In this document: piece after piece, positions 26,621 through 38,000 of the stretch | Position numbering within the stretch: the first letter of the stretch is position 1 | Layout: each line of letters begins with the position of its first letter | Assembly (NCBI RefSeq): GCF_031624395.1 | Contig: NZ_JAMQON010000003.1 | Span: 310,001 to 374,000 of the forward strand | Direction of reading: 5' to 3' | Source of the DNA: Halomicroarcula saliterrae | GTDB taxonomy: Archaea; Halobacteriota; Halobacteria; Halobacteriales; Haloarculaceae | Length of the DNA stretch: 64,000 nucleotides | Translations under genes and position numbers: made by a program | The notes under the pieces: model-generated | The model's database searches: none | The model's input: the letters and a program-made list of their open reading frames with translations, nothing else | Told to the model about the DNA's origin: nothing

Positions 26621-27868
26621 CTACGTCCAGAGCCGTTCGGCGAAGGCGTTGTGCACGCTCTCGTTCGCTATCGCCGCTCCGACGTCGCGTTTGAACGTCT
26701 CGGCGTCGCTTCCGCCCCGTTTGATCGTGTTCAGGGTGTCGATAGTTTGGTGCGTGCCGCGTTCGAACGAGAACGACCCCACTGCGACCCGACCGTCCAG
26801 TTCGGTCCGGAATATCGGCGGGCCGCCGTCCGCGGTCTGTTCGTGCGTGAGGACCGATTCCGCGACGCTCGCGTCGCCGGACTCGACGTACGTGAAATAC
26901 GCCGTCAGGTTCGCCGACGGAGTGAGGGTGAACGGTCCGGTGTCGACGTGACCGTCCGAGAGGTGCACTGCGAACAGACTCCCGGACACGTCGGTAATCC
27001 GGTCGGCCCGTTCGACGGTCGCACCCCGCTCTCGAAGCGTCGCTGTGAGTTGCCGGGAGACGCTCGCCCGGACGTCGGCGTCTCCGCCCGTGACGACGAC
27101 AGTGACAGTCTCATCCGCGACCTGCGGCACACCGGCGTTTGCCGCGGAACCGCTCGTCCCTGCCGGCGCTGTCGAGGTCGTGTACGTCCCGGAGACAGCG
27201 GGGCTATACGCGATTGCGACCGGCATCATGCAGACGCCGACGAGGAGGGTAACAGTGATCAGGAGGGTTTTTCGGGTCATCGGGTTGATCGTTCGTGTTC
27301 TGCGGGAGGAGCTCTCGGCGGACTCCGAATCGGCAGCGGAGCCCCTGGAGACGACGAGTGCCGTGACGACGCCGGCCGCCGCGACCAGCGCCGCCGGCGG
27401 ACTCAGTGTGTGGCTGCTAACGGACTGCTGGACGGCGTCGGGCAGTTCGTCGGCGAGCCCGACCAGTCCGAGGACGCCGATGGCGCCCAGCAGCCGCTTG
27501 AGCCTCGCGACGAGGCCCGATTTTCGCTCCTCGGTGCCGAGGAACACGACGGCCGGGTGCTCCGACGGTGCGTACACGCGCATCTCCTTCCCGCGGGCGG
27601 AGTAGCGCGTCTCGACGACGCGGACAAGCCCGACACCTTCGAGCTTCTCCAGGTGGTACATCGCGTTCTGGACCGACGTGTCGGTCTGTTCGGCGAGTTC
27701 GGACGGGGTGCTCGGCGTTCGATACAGCGCCGAAAGCATCGTGCGTGTCGTCTGTGAGGAGAGCGCATCGAACACCGCGTCGGCCTCCTCGTCGTCGATG
27801 TCGAGGAGTCTGAACGACCCGTCTTGCGTCGATTCGGAGTCCGACCGCGTAGAGGGCAACAGTGACAT
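26621..27868 (-). CDS. Winged-helix regulator fused to a membrane and secreted domain
   Basis: The 415-residue protein joins two parts that usually occur apart. Residues 1-105 are a haloarchaeal ArsR-like winged helix (ADAVFDALSSQTTRTMLSAL, then TPSELAEQTDTSVQNAMYHL). A hydrophobic helix lies near PAALVAAAGVVTALVVS. Near residue 205 comes NPMTRKTLLITVTLLVGVCM, which resembles a new signal peptide, followed by an extracellular-type domain of about 200 residues (TVTVVVTGGDADVRASVSRQ, NLTAYFTYVESGD). It may be a genuine two-pass fusion, or two genes fused by loss of a stop codon. Start 27868 matches the usual SLLPS beginning of this family. Role unknown; a membrane-linked sensor-regulator is inference. 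Confidence 0.8.
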   Translation of the reverse strand: MSLLPSTRSDSESTQDGSFRLLDIDDEEADAVFDALSSQTTRTMLSALYRTPSTPSELAEQTDTSVQNAMYHLEKLEGVGLVRVVETRYSARGKEMRVYAPSEHPAVVFLGTEERKSGLVARLKRLLGAIGVLGLVGLADELPDAVQQSVSSHTLSPPAALVAAAGVVTALVVSRGSAADSESAESSSRRTRTINPMTRKTLLITVTLLVGVCMMPVAIAYSPAVSGTYTTSTAPAGTSGSAANAGVPQVADETVTVVVTGGDADVRASVSRQLTATLRERGATVERADRITDVSGSLFAVHLSDGHVDTGPFTLTPSANLTAYFTYVESGDASVAESVLTHEQTADGGPPIFRTELDGRVAVGSFSFERGTHQTIDTLNTIKRGGSDAETFKRDVGAAIANESVHNAFAERLWT

Positions 27869-28059
27869 ACTCGCCACCTTCGCTATTCGATAGAGTAGGC
27901 TTAGGGGTACGGGTAAGTTCAACGGCCATTGAAGACTGGCAGCGTGGCTTCCGTGGGTCCGACACAAGAACTCTCCCCGCTAGCGTCTCCCGTCCCACGT
28001 CCGCTCGGTCCACAGTGACACTCACACGTCACGCACTCGATGGCGACTCGGCACGCCAC

Positions 28060-28830
28060 TCAGGCGACCGGCGTCGCAGCCGCTTTACACCGCTCGTAGA
28101 GCGCTTCGAGCCACGCTCTCGCGGCCGGCCGGCCCGATTCGACGTGGACGGTCGGGAGTCCGGTCGCGGGGTCGTGGCCGACGATGGAGACATCGTCGTC
28201 GTCGATAGCGAACGAGAACGGAACGGCGTCGTCGTCGGCGACGAGGACGGACAGCGAATCGCTTTCGGTCACTTCGTCGAACCCCTCGCCTCCGACCGTC
28301 TCGTGTGCCTCCAGAGCGCTGGCGGTGAATATCCGCTCGATGTGGTCTTTGGACGCCAGTTCGGGCATCGCACGTTCGATGGCCTCGACGGCCGTCGGGT
28401 TGACGAGCGTGCCGCGGGACGTCGCCGTCGCCTCGAAGCGCTCCATGACGTGGCCGACGACGCGGTAGGGATTGGACGGGTCTGCGACGACGACGGTCGC
28501 GTCGGCAAACAGGTGGGCGTGTTCGAGCAGCGTCGGGTGGGAGACGAGGTCGAACAGCGGGTCGAGTCGGTCGATGGTCTCGACGGCAGTCTCGTACGTC
28601 TCACTGGCCGATAGCAGCGCTGTCCCCTGGCTCGTCGTCCGGTATCCCTCCTTCGTCTTCTCCAGTAGCCCCCGGTCTTCGAGGGCCACGGTCGCACGGT
28701 AGACGGTCGTCCGCGAAACGCCGGTCTGTTCGCTGAGCTCTCTTCGCGAGCGTGCGCTGTCGCGACAGGCGGCGAGGAGCGGCGTACGTCGGAGTATCGA
28801 GACGGCTCGGTCGGTATCCGACGAATCCAT
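28060..28830 (-). CDS. HTH regulator with FilR1-type (DUF1724) domain
   Basis: The 256-residue protein has an N-terminal winged helix (about 8-70) with RRELSEQTGVSRTTVYRATVALEDRGLLE, and a middle/C-terminal domain with PELASKDHIERIFTASALEA and DDDAVPFSFAIDDDDVSIVG typical of the methanogenesis regulatory protein FilR1 family (DUF1724), common in haloarchaea. The ligand is unknown. It is divergent from the giant GLUG protein gene, with an inverted repeat GGGTATA-N17-TATACCC in the shared spacer, so it may control that gene. Confidence 0.88.
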   Translation of the reverse strand: MDSSDTDRAVSILRRTPLLAACRDSARSRRELSEQTGVSRTTVYRATVALEDRGLLEKTKEGYRTTSQGTALLSASETYETAVETIDRLDPLFDLVSHPTLLEHAHLFADATVVVADPSNPYRVVGHVMERFEATATSRGTLVNPTAVEAIERAMPELASKDHIERIFTASALEAHETVGGEGFDEVTESDSLSVLVADDDAVPFSFAIDDDDVSIVGHDPATGLPTVHVESGRPAARAWLEALYERCKAAATPVA

Positions 28831-28927
28831 GGTCCATATCCCTATTCTACCCTCATAACGTTTCAGTTACGCCCCACCTGTTCGTCGATGAACAGCGCGC
28901 CCAACAAAAAATAATGAGTCCAACGGT

Positions 28928-28958
28928 GGGTATAACTGGAGTTTTCAGAGATATACCC
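28928..28958. promoter_or_regulatory. Inverted repeat between FilR1-type regulator and GLUG protein gene
   Basis: GGGTATA at 28928-28934 and TATACCC at 28952-28958 are exact reverse complements separated by 17 bases, near an AT-rich stretch. It could be an operator or the promoter core of either gene. Confidence 0.4.
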
Positions 28959-29081
28959 CATGATTGCCGTGTCGGTTCGGAATTCTGTGGATTCAGGTGG
29001 CGACTGCCGGGCGTCGGCGGGTGGGCGGGCGACCGACTGTGACCTCGCGTCTCTGTCTGCACGCAGTTCGGGTGGCGGTCG

Positions 29082-32000
29082 ATGAACGGCGTTCGCTCGC
29101 TGGCCGCCGTGCTCCTCGTGGTCGGGGCCGTTGCCCTCGCGGGAACGGGGCCGCTCACCGGGACTGCGGCGGCGGCCGCCAACAGCGCGACCCTCACGAC
29201 GACGACTGTCACGGCCGGCAACTCGGCCGCGGTGACCGTCGCGGACGACCCGGCGACGGCCGACCCCGGCTACACGGCCGTCGCGTCGGTGGACTCGACG
29301 TACGACGCCGACGGGACGGACCTCTCCGGCACGAACGCGACGGCCGACGCGGAGACGATCAGTATCGACACGAGCGGGGCCGAAACCGGAGAGTACACCG
29401 TCTACGTCGCGAACGTGACGACGACGCCGGCCGGGGGCACCGACCTCTCGACGTGGGCGAACAGCACGGCCGACCAGGTCCTGACCGTCAACGGTAACGA
29501 GACGGTAACGGGAACGGTGACCGACGGGGCGAGCGGCGAGGCGCTGTCGGGCGTCGAGGTCGAGGTGGACGGCGAAGTCGCGGACACGACGGACGCAAGT
29601 GGCGACTACGACATCGAGGTGGTGAACGGCGAGACCGTCGACCTGAGCGCCGAGACGACCGTCGACACCGCCGACGCGGGCGACGTGACGATTGCGAACA
29701 CCACGGCGGTGACCGTTGCGGGGTCGACGACGCAGGACCTCGTGTTGTTCGCCGAGCACTCGGGTTCGGGGACGAGCGAGCGGCCCTACAACGTCTCGAA
29801 CGCCTACGAGTTGCAGGCGATGAGTCAGGACCTCGATGCGGACTATCAGTTGGTCGAGGACGTCGATGCGAGCGGGACTGCAGACTGGAACGATGGGGAG
29901 GGGTTCGACCCGGTCGGGACGGCAGATGACGTTACTGATCCGAATCCGGCGACCATGTTCACCGGGTCCTTCGACGGACAAGACCGGTCGATAACGGGTC
30001 TCTCGATCAACCGCTCTAACGAACTGGCCGTCGGACTGTTCGGTGCGGCAAGCGGTCTGACAGTTTCGAACGTCTCGCTCGTCGACCTCAACGTGACTGG
30101 GGCGTCGCTCGGTGACGTTGGAGAAATCACCGCGACTGGCGGACTAGTTGGGGTATCTGCTGGCCTCGACGCGTCTTCGATTGACACGTCCGGTTCGGTA
30201 AGTACTGGTCACGTACAAGGTGGCCTCGTCGGCGGTTGGTTTGATTCAGATAACCCGAAGTCTCTCGAACTCAACAACGTCAGTTCGAGCGTCGACGTGA
30301 CCAGCAATGAGATCACGTACGCTAGTGGTGGAGTCGTCGGATTCTGGAGGGGTCAAGAAACGATCGAGGACTCTCGGGCAACCGGTACTGTCGTTGGCAT
30401 AGGGGCTGGCGCTGGCGGATTTGCTGGGTCTCTCGGTCACGCGGAACTCACCAACGTTTCGGCGACCGGAACCGTGCGGCCGCCGGACGGTAAACAGGTC
30501 AACAGAGCTGGCGGGCTCGTTGGGTGGCTCGAAGATGGAAACATTAGCCGCTCGGCTGCAACCGGTGATGTGAGCTCTGGCGACGGAAATTACGCTGGCG
30601 GCTTGATCGGTGATGCCGCCGGGAGTGTTTCTATCGAGGAGTCGTACGCGACAGGGAACGTGACCGGTAGCAGTGCTGTCGGTGGCCTTGTTGGAACCGG
30701 TGCCAAGGAGATTACGAATTCCTCTTCGACCGGGACGGTTCACAGTAACAACAGTGCTGGTGGTCTTGTCGGAAGCAGTGCGGATCTCGTCTTGAACTCC
30801 TACGCCGCAGGCTCCGTCGACGGCAGCGAAGTCGGCGGTATCACCGGCAACTCAGTCGACGAGATGACGAACGTCTACTGGAACGAGAGCACCGCTGACG
30901 AGGCCGTCACTTCCGGTGACGCTACCGGAGCAACTGGTCTCACGCCCGCACAAATGTTCGGCATGAACGCTACCGACAACATGGACGGACTCGACTACGA
31001 AACAACGTGGCTCGCCGTCGACGACGAAGACACGTACCCAGTACTGGGCTGGCAGGTCGACACCTACGATCTCTCGCTCGCGGACGACGACATCAACGTC
31101 GAAGACATCACCGAGGCAACGGTCGACGTTACACTCTCGGACGGCACGGAGACCACCGCAACCGAAACGTCGACCTACGACACTGAAGATAACGTAACGG
31201 TCGACGCAGGAACGGTCACCGCCAACACCTATGGCCCCGACACCGTGACCGCGACGGCTGGCGGACGCTCGGATGCCGCCGCGATCACCGCCCGCGATTC
31301 GGACTTCAACGTCACGCTCGACGAGCCCCCGTCGAGCGTCGACGCGGGCGAAACCTACGAGTTCGAGGCGACCGTCGAGAACGTCGGCAACGCCGAGGGG
31401 ACGAAAAACGTCGCGCTGGCATTCGGCGGGACCGAGCTAACCAACGAATCGGAGACGCTCGCCGCCGGTGGGACTGCAACTATCGCTGTCGACTACGAGA
31501 TTCCCGAGGACGCAGCTACCGCCGCGTCGGTCGACCTCGACGCGAGTACGCCCGACGACGAATCGACGGCTGGCGTGCGGATCGACGGCTTCGAGACGGT
31601 CTCGGGGACGCTGACCGACGGTGCGACCGGCGAGGCGCTGTCGGGCCTCGACATCGCGGTCGATGGAACGGTTCGGGACACGACCGACGCGAACGGCGAC
31701 TACGAGATCGAGATCACCAACGGGTCGACCGTCGACCTCGCGGCGACCACGACAATCGAGGACGCCGACGGCGACCCCGAGATCACCGCCACCGAGACGG
31801 TCACCGTCGACGGGTCCACCCAACAGGACCTCGAACTGTGGGCCGAACTGGAGGGATCGGGCACTGAGAACGACCGCTACAACGTCTCGAACGCTTACGA
31901 GTTGCAGGCGATGAGCCAGGACCTCGATGCGGACTATCAGTTGGTCGACGACGTGGATGCGAACGCGACTGAAGACTGGAACGACGGGAAGGGATTCGAC

Positions 32001-35000
32001 CCCGTTGGGACAGCGGACGAGCTTACCAATCCAGATACCGCGCCCATGTTCGCAGGGTCCCTCGATGGACGAAACCGGACGATAACAGGGCTCAATATTA
32101 ACCGCTCGAACGAGCTATTCGTCGGGCTCTTCGGTGCAACCGATTCAACGACGATACGGGACCTCTCGCTCACGAACGTGGATATCCGTGGTGCATCCGA
32201 GGAAGACGTGGGAGGGAGTACGGCAACCGGTGGGCTCGTCGGTCTATCCGGAGACCTCACTGTATCCTCGGTCTATGTCTCCGGGGCTGTCGAAACGGGC
32301 TACTCTGCTGGTGGTGTCGTCGGGAGCAATTACGGGGGAGCAATCGATGACGGTCCGATTCTTGTCTTCAGCGATGTCACGTCGGAGGTTGGCGTCACTA
32401 CCTCTGCCAACAATCGCGGTTCTGCCAGTGGCGGCGCTATCGGATTCTGGGGTGGACCAGTGACGATTACGAACTCACGGGCGACCGGAGATGTCCTCGG
32501 TAGGGGTGATGACGTCGGTGGGTTCGCCGGATGGATCGGTACTACTTGGGATGAAGTGGAGCTGTCTACGATCTCGAACAGCTCTGCGACGGGGAACGTC
32601 ACGGCATCGGGCGGTGGATCTATTGGATCTGCTGGCGGGCTAGTCGGAACACTATACAATGCGGTCACCGACAGTGTCTCCGCGACCGGCAACGTAAACT
32701 CCGGTGGTGGCGATCGTGCTGGAGGACTAGTCGGTGATCCCGATTCAGTAACTCGTATCAATAGCTCGTATACGACAGGCGATGTCACTGGTGCGGATGA
32801 TGTCGGCGGACTGGTCGGGAATAGCGCAGATGAGATCTCAAACTCGTACGCCGCAGGTTCCGTCAGTGGTGAAACCGTCGCTGGTATCGCCATCAACTCG
32901 GTCGGAGAGATGGACAATGTTTACTGGAACACCAGTACGGCCGCAAATGCCGTCACTTCCGGTGACGCTACCGGAGCAACTGGTCTCACCCCCGCCCAGA
33001 TGACCGGTCCAGACGCAGTCGCCAACATGGCCGGACTCGACTACGACAAGACGTGGCTCGCCGTCGACGACGACTACCCACTGCTCGCGTGGCAAGTCGA
33101 CAGCTACGACCTCTCGCTCGCGGACGACGAAGTCGACGTGAATAACACCACCGAGGCGACGGTCGAAGTCACCCTCCAAGACGGCACGGGGACCACCGCG
33201 ACCGACACGTCGACCTACAGCGCCGACGGACCCAACGTCTCGGTCGACGCGAGCACGATTACGGGCGAGGCCTACGGCCCCGACACCGTGACCGCCACCG
33301 GAGGCGGGCTCTCGGACGTCGCGGCAATCACCGCGCTCGATTCGGACTTCCGGGTCGCTCTCGCAGACGCCCCGGCGAGCGTCGACGCGGGGTCGACCGC
33401 CACGTTCAACGCACGCGTCGAAAACGTCGGCAACGCCGCAGGGACCGAGAACGTCTCGCTCGTGTTCGACGGCGCCGAGTTCTACAACCAATCGGTGACC
33501 GTCGCCGCGGGCGAGACCGAGAACGTCACCGCCGACTACGCGATTCCGGCGGCCACCGAAACCGGCACGGCCGCCCTCAACGCGAGCACGCGGACGGACC
33601 ACGCGACGACGACCGTCGCCACCAACGGCAACGAGACGGTCACCGGCCGGGTCGTCGACGGCGCGACCGGCGCGGCGCTGTCGAACCTGACGGTGACGGT
33701 CGACGACGGAACGAGCACGCAGACCGCCGAGACCAACGCGGACGGCGTCTACGAGCTGTCGGTGGTCAACAACCGGACGGCCACGGTCTCGGCCACCACG
33801 ACAGTCGACGGGGCCGAAGGTCCCGAGGAAATAACGGGAACAGCGACCGCGACAGTCGCCGGCGAGACGACCGTCGACCTCGACCTGTGGCCCGACCTGG
33901 CGGGCGAGGGGACGAGCGAGCAGCCCTACACCATCTCGACGGCCCGCGAGCTGGCGGCGATGAGTCAGGACAGCGATGCGAACTACACGCTCGTCTCGGA
34001 TGTGAACGCAAGCCAGACTGACGAGTGGGACGGCGACGGATTCACGCCGATTGACTTCGATGGCGGCACACTCGACGGCGACGGCTACACGATTACCGAA
34101 CTACAACTCGCTAACGAGAGCTTCTACACTGGACTGTTCGCGAACATATACGCGGATAGTCTGGTGACGAACCTCTCGCTGGAGAACGCGACTGCACTCG
34201 GTGTCGACGGCGGGTCGACCGGACTGCTCGCCGGAACCAGTACCGACGCCACGATCGGGCGGGTGCGCGTGACCGGAACTATCGACGCCGGCGGATTCGA
34301 CACCGGCGGTCTCGTCGGATTCAATTCGGGCGAGATACGCAATTCGACAGCGAACGTCTCTCTCGAAGGAGATTCACAGCGTGTCGGTGGGCTCGTCGGA
34401 CGGAACGGAAACGGTGGCACGCTGTCTTCTTCGTTCGCCGTCGGCAGCGTCGACGGCACCGGCACGCTGGGCGGGCTCGTCGGCGACAACAGCGGCACCG
34501 TCGAAAACGCCTACTGGGACATCGACACGACTGGGCAGGCGGCCTCGGCCGGTGGCGGCACCCCGCTCACGACCGCGAACATGACCGGGCTCGACGCCAC
34601 CGAGACCATGACGCTGGACTTCGAGACGACGTGGGCGCCCTCTACGGACTACCCCGTCCACCGCTTCGATGAGGCCAACGCCGACCCCGTCTTCGCCGTC
34701 CGGAGCGTCGACCTGCCCGAGTACGTGGCCCCGGGCGAGCCGTCCGCGTTCAACGCGACGCTGGAGAACATCGGCACGGCGAACGGAACGAAGACGCTCG
34801 TACTTTCGATAGACGGCACCACGTCCGAGCGTAGCGTGACGCTCGCGGCCGGGTCCAACGAGTCCGTCAGGTCGTTCGTCCTTCTGCCAGCCGATTTCAC
34901 CGACGGGAACTACACTGCCGTCGTCGAAACGCCCGACGACGAACTGACCGACAGTATCGAGGTTCGCAGCCGCGAGACGCTCTCGGGAACCGTCACCGAC

Positions 35001-38000
35001 GGCGCGACGGGTGAGCCGCTGAACGACACCCCGGTCACGGTCGACTACGGCGGCGGCCAGCAGGCGACTGTCCGAACAGATTCGGGGGGGACCTACAGTA
35101 TTCCCGTGTTCAACGGTACAGCGGTCACCGTCTCGGCGAACACGACTGTCGACGCCGTCGGCGACCCTCGAATCGACGACTCCGAGACGCTGACCGTCGA
35201 CGGAAGCGAGACGGCCGACCTCGAACTGTGGCCGGAACTGGCGGGCAACGGCACCGAGGCGAACCCCTTCGAAATCTCGAACGCCCACGAGTTGCAGGCG
35301 ATTGTGCAAGAGACAGGCGCGAAATATACGCTCGTCGATGATGTGGACGCGAGTGAGACCGACGAGTGGACGGTTTCGGCGTTCTCGGAGAAACGCGGAT
35401 TCCGCCCGATAGCCTTCGGTGGCTCACTCGACGGTGACGGGCACGCAATCACTGATATGACGGTGTTCGGTGACGGCGATGCTCCCGGTGGCTACCTTGG
35501 CCTGTTCGGGACGCTCAACGGAGCCCGCGTCTCGAATCTCTCGCTCGAAAACGCGACGACCGACGCTACCGGCGGAAGCTACACCGGCCTGCTCGTGGGG
35601 TCGGCCTACAACGGGGCCACGATTGCGAACGTCAGTATCACCGGGACGATGCGGGGGAACGCGACCAACGTTGGACCGATTGGCGGAATCAGTGGCGGTG
35701 CGATTCGTAACGTCACGGCCGACGTCGACGTCGGCGGCAACGGGACCAACGTCGGCGGACTCGTCGGCTGGAATCTCGGAGCGATGGCCGACACGTCCGC
35801 CGCGGGCTCCGTCTCCGGAAACGGTTCGGTCGGCGGGCTGGTCGGCACCAACACTGGCGACATCGAGACGTCGTACGCGGTGGGAGCCGTGGCCGACGGT
35901 GACGGCGCCGGGGGACTCGCCGGGAGAACAACCACCGGCGCGACCGTCTCGAACGCCTACTGGGATATCGACTCCACCGGACGGACCGACTCCGCCGGAA
36001 ACGCGACGGGGCTCACGACCGACGAGATGACCGGTGCAGACGCGGATTCCGCTATGGACCTCGACTTCGACGGGCCGTGGCACGTCACGCCCGGCTACCC
36101 GGCGCTCGACGAGTACGAACACGCCGGCAACGGGACCGACGACGACCCCTACGAGGTCGGCGACGTCGACGAACTCCAGCTGGTGGCGAACGACCCCGCG
36201 GCCACCTACACGCTCACGCGGGACATCGACGCGAGCGAAACCGCCGACTGGAACGACGGCGCCGGGTTCGAACCGATCGGCATCGACTCCGTCCGGCAGT
36301 TCAGCGGCTCGTTCGACGGTGCCGGACACGAGATCACCGGGCTGACGAGCACCGATAGCGAGGCAGACGGCGTCGGGCTCTTCAGCGAGAGTTCGGGCGA
36401 GATTACGGACGTGGCTCTCTCCGCGGTCGACATCGATGGCCGGCGGTCGGTCGGCGGTGTGGCCGGTGGCGTCTACGACGGCGGAACCGTTCGGAACGTC
36501 TCCGTGAGTGGCACGGTCGTCGGCGTGACGAACGTCGGCGCTCTCCTCGGGGAGAGCGTCGAATCCGACGTGCGCGATTCGTGGACGCGCGGGAGCGTGA
36601 CCGCCGTCGGGGCGAACGCCGGCGGGCTCGTCGGGCGGAGTGAGACGTCGACGGTGACGAACGCCTACGCCGGCGCGAACGTGACCGGGAACGTCAACGT
36701 CGGTGGACTACTCGGGGCGACAGAAGACGGTGGGACGGTCTCGAACTCGTACGCGACCGGACCGGTCGACGGAGACAGTGGCGAGGGCGGACTCGTCGGC
36801 AGCGCGGTCGGAGCGAACGGCGGGACCGTCGAGGACTCGTACTGGGATACGTCGGCGACCAACCAGTCGACTTCGGCGGGCGGCGCGCCGCTGACGACCG
36901 AGACCATGACCGGCGCGAACGCCACCGAGGCGATGGCCCTCGACTTCGGCGGGTCGTGGGTGGCCACGGCCGGCTATCCGCGGCTCCGGTGGGAGGCCGC
37001 GTCACTCTCCCTGCGACTCGACTCGACGGCCCTCGAACCCGGCGAGTCGACCGACGCGACGGCCGTGCTCGGCCTCGCCGACGGCTCGACCGTCTCGGTG
37101 ACCGGGACCGCGAGCTATTCGAGTGGCGACCCCGGTGTCGCGACAGTCGGGAACAGCACCGTCACCGCCGGGAGTGACGGGACCACGGACATCGTCGCGA
37201 GTGCGGGCGGTCTGGAGGCGAGAGTCCGTATTGCGGTCGAGTCACCCGATTCCGGAACTGATGGCAGTGGCGGTACTGCTGGGGGTGGCAGTCGCGGTGG
37301 CGGTGACGATGACTCCGGCAGCGGGGGCGCTGGTGGCGGTACCAGTGGCGGCGCGCCACCGAGCCCCGGGTCCGACGGGGGCCCGGCAGGCACCGATGCG
37401 GACGGAGGCGTCACGGTCAACACGACGGCTACCGCCGACAGCCCGACCAGTATCGACCTCGGCGAGGCAGTTGGCGACGCGGGCAGCGGGATACGCTACG
37501 AGCGAGTCGCCCTCACGCTCGATGCGGACGCCGAAGTGACCTTCGGGGCCCGCCCGACCGCGCCGGAGAGACTGCCCAGCGGGACGCCACCGCTCGCTCC
37601 CGACGACGGCGGGCGCGCCGACCTCGCTCTCTCGTACGTCGAATTCACAGTCCTCGCCGACGGCGGCGACGCGAGCGACCGCGTCACCGCGGCGACGGTC
37701 GGATTCAGCGTCGACACCGCCAGCCTCTCGGAACACGGGCTCGGTGCCGAGGACGTCGCACTCTACCGATACGATGCCGACGCGGGCGAGTGGACGGAAC
37801 TCGACACCACCGTTGCAAGCAGGGATAACGGACGGGTTCGCTTCGAGGCGACGAGCCCGGGCTTTTCGGTGTTCGCCGTCGGTCCGTCGACCGCCGTTCG
37901 CGGCGACTCCGCGACGGCGGGTGCGCCTGACAACGCGTCGGCGGGGCCGCAATCACCGACAGAGAACGCGGACTCCGACCCGGCGACCACCGACTCAGAG

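Noticed and set aside
28863-29981. 372-codon minus-strand frame under the start of the giant surface protein
   Set aside because: Low-complexity Arg/Val/Gly composition of a shadow frame; the plus-strand frame has a signal peptide and repeat domains.
29758-36700. Repetitive DNA considered as a CRISPR array or tandem insertion elements
   Set aside because: Repeats are long, degenerate, in frame and encode GLUG domains; there are no constant short repeats with unique spacers.
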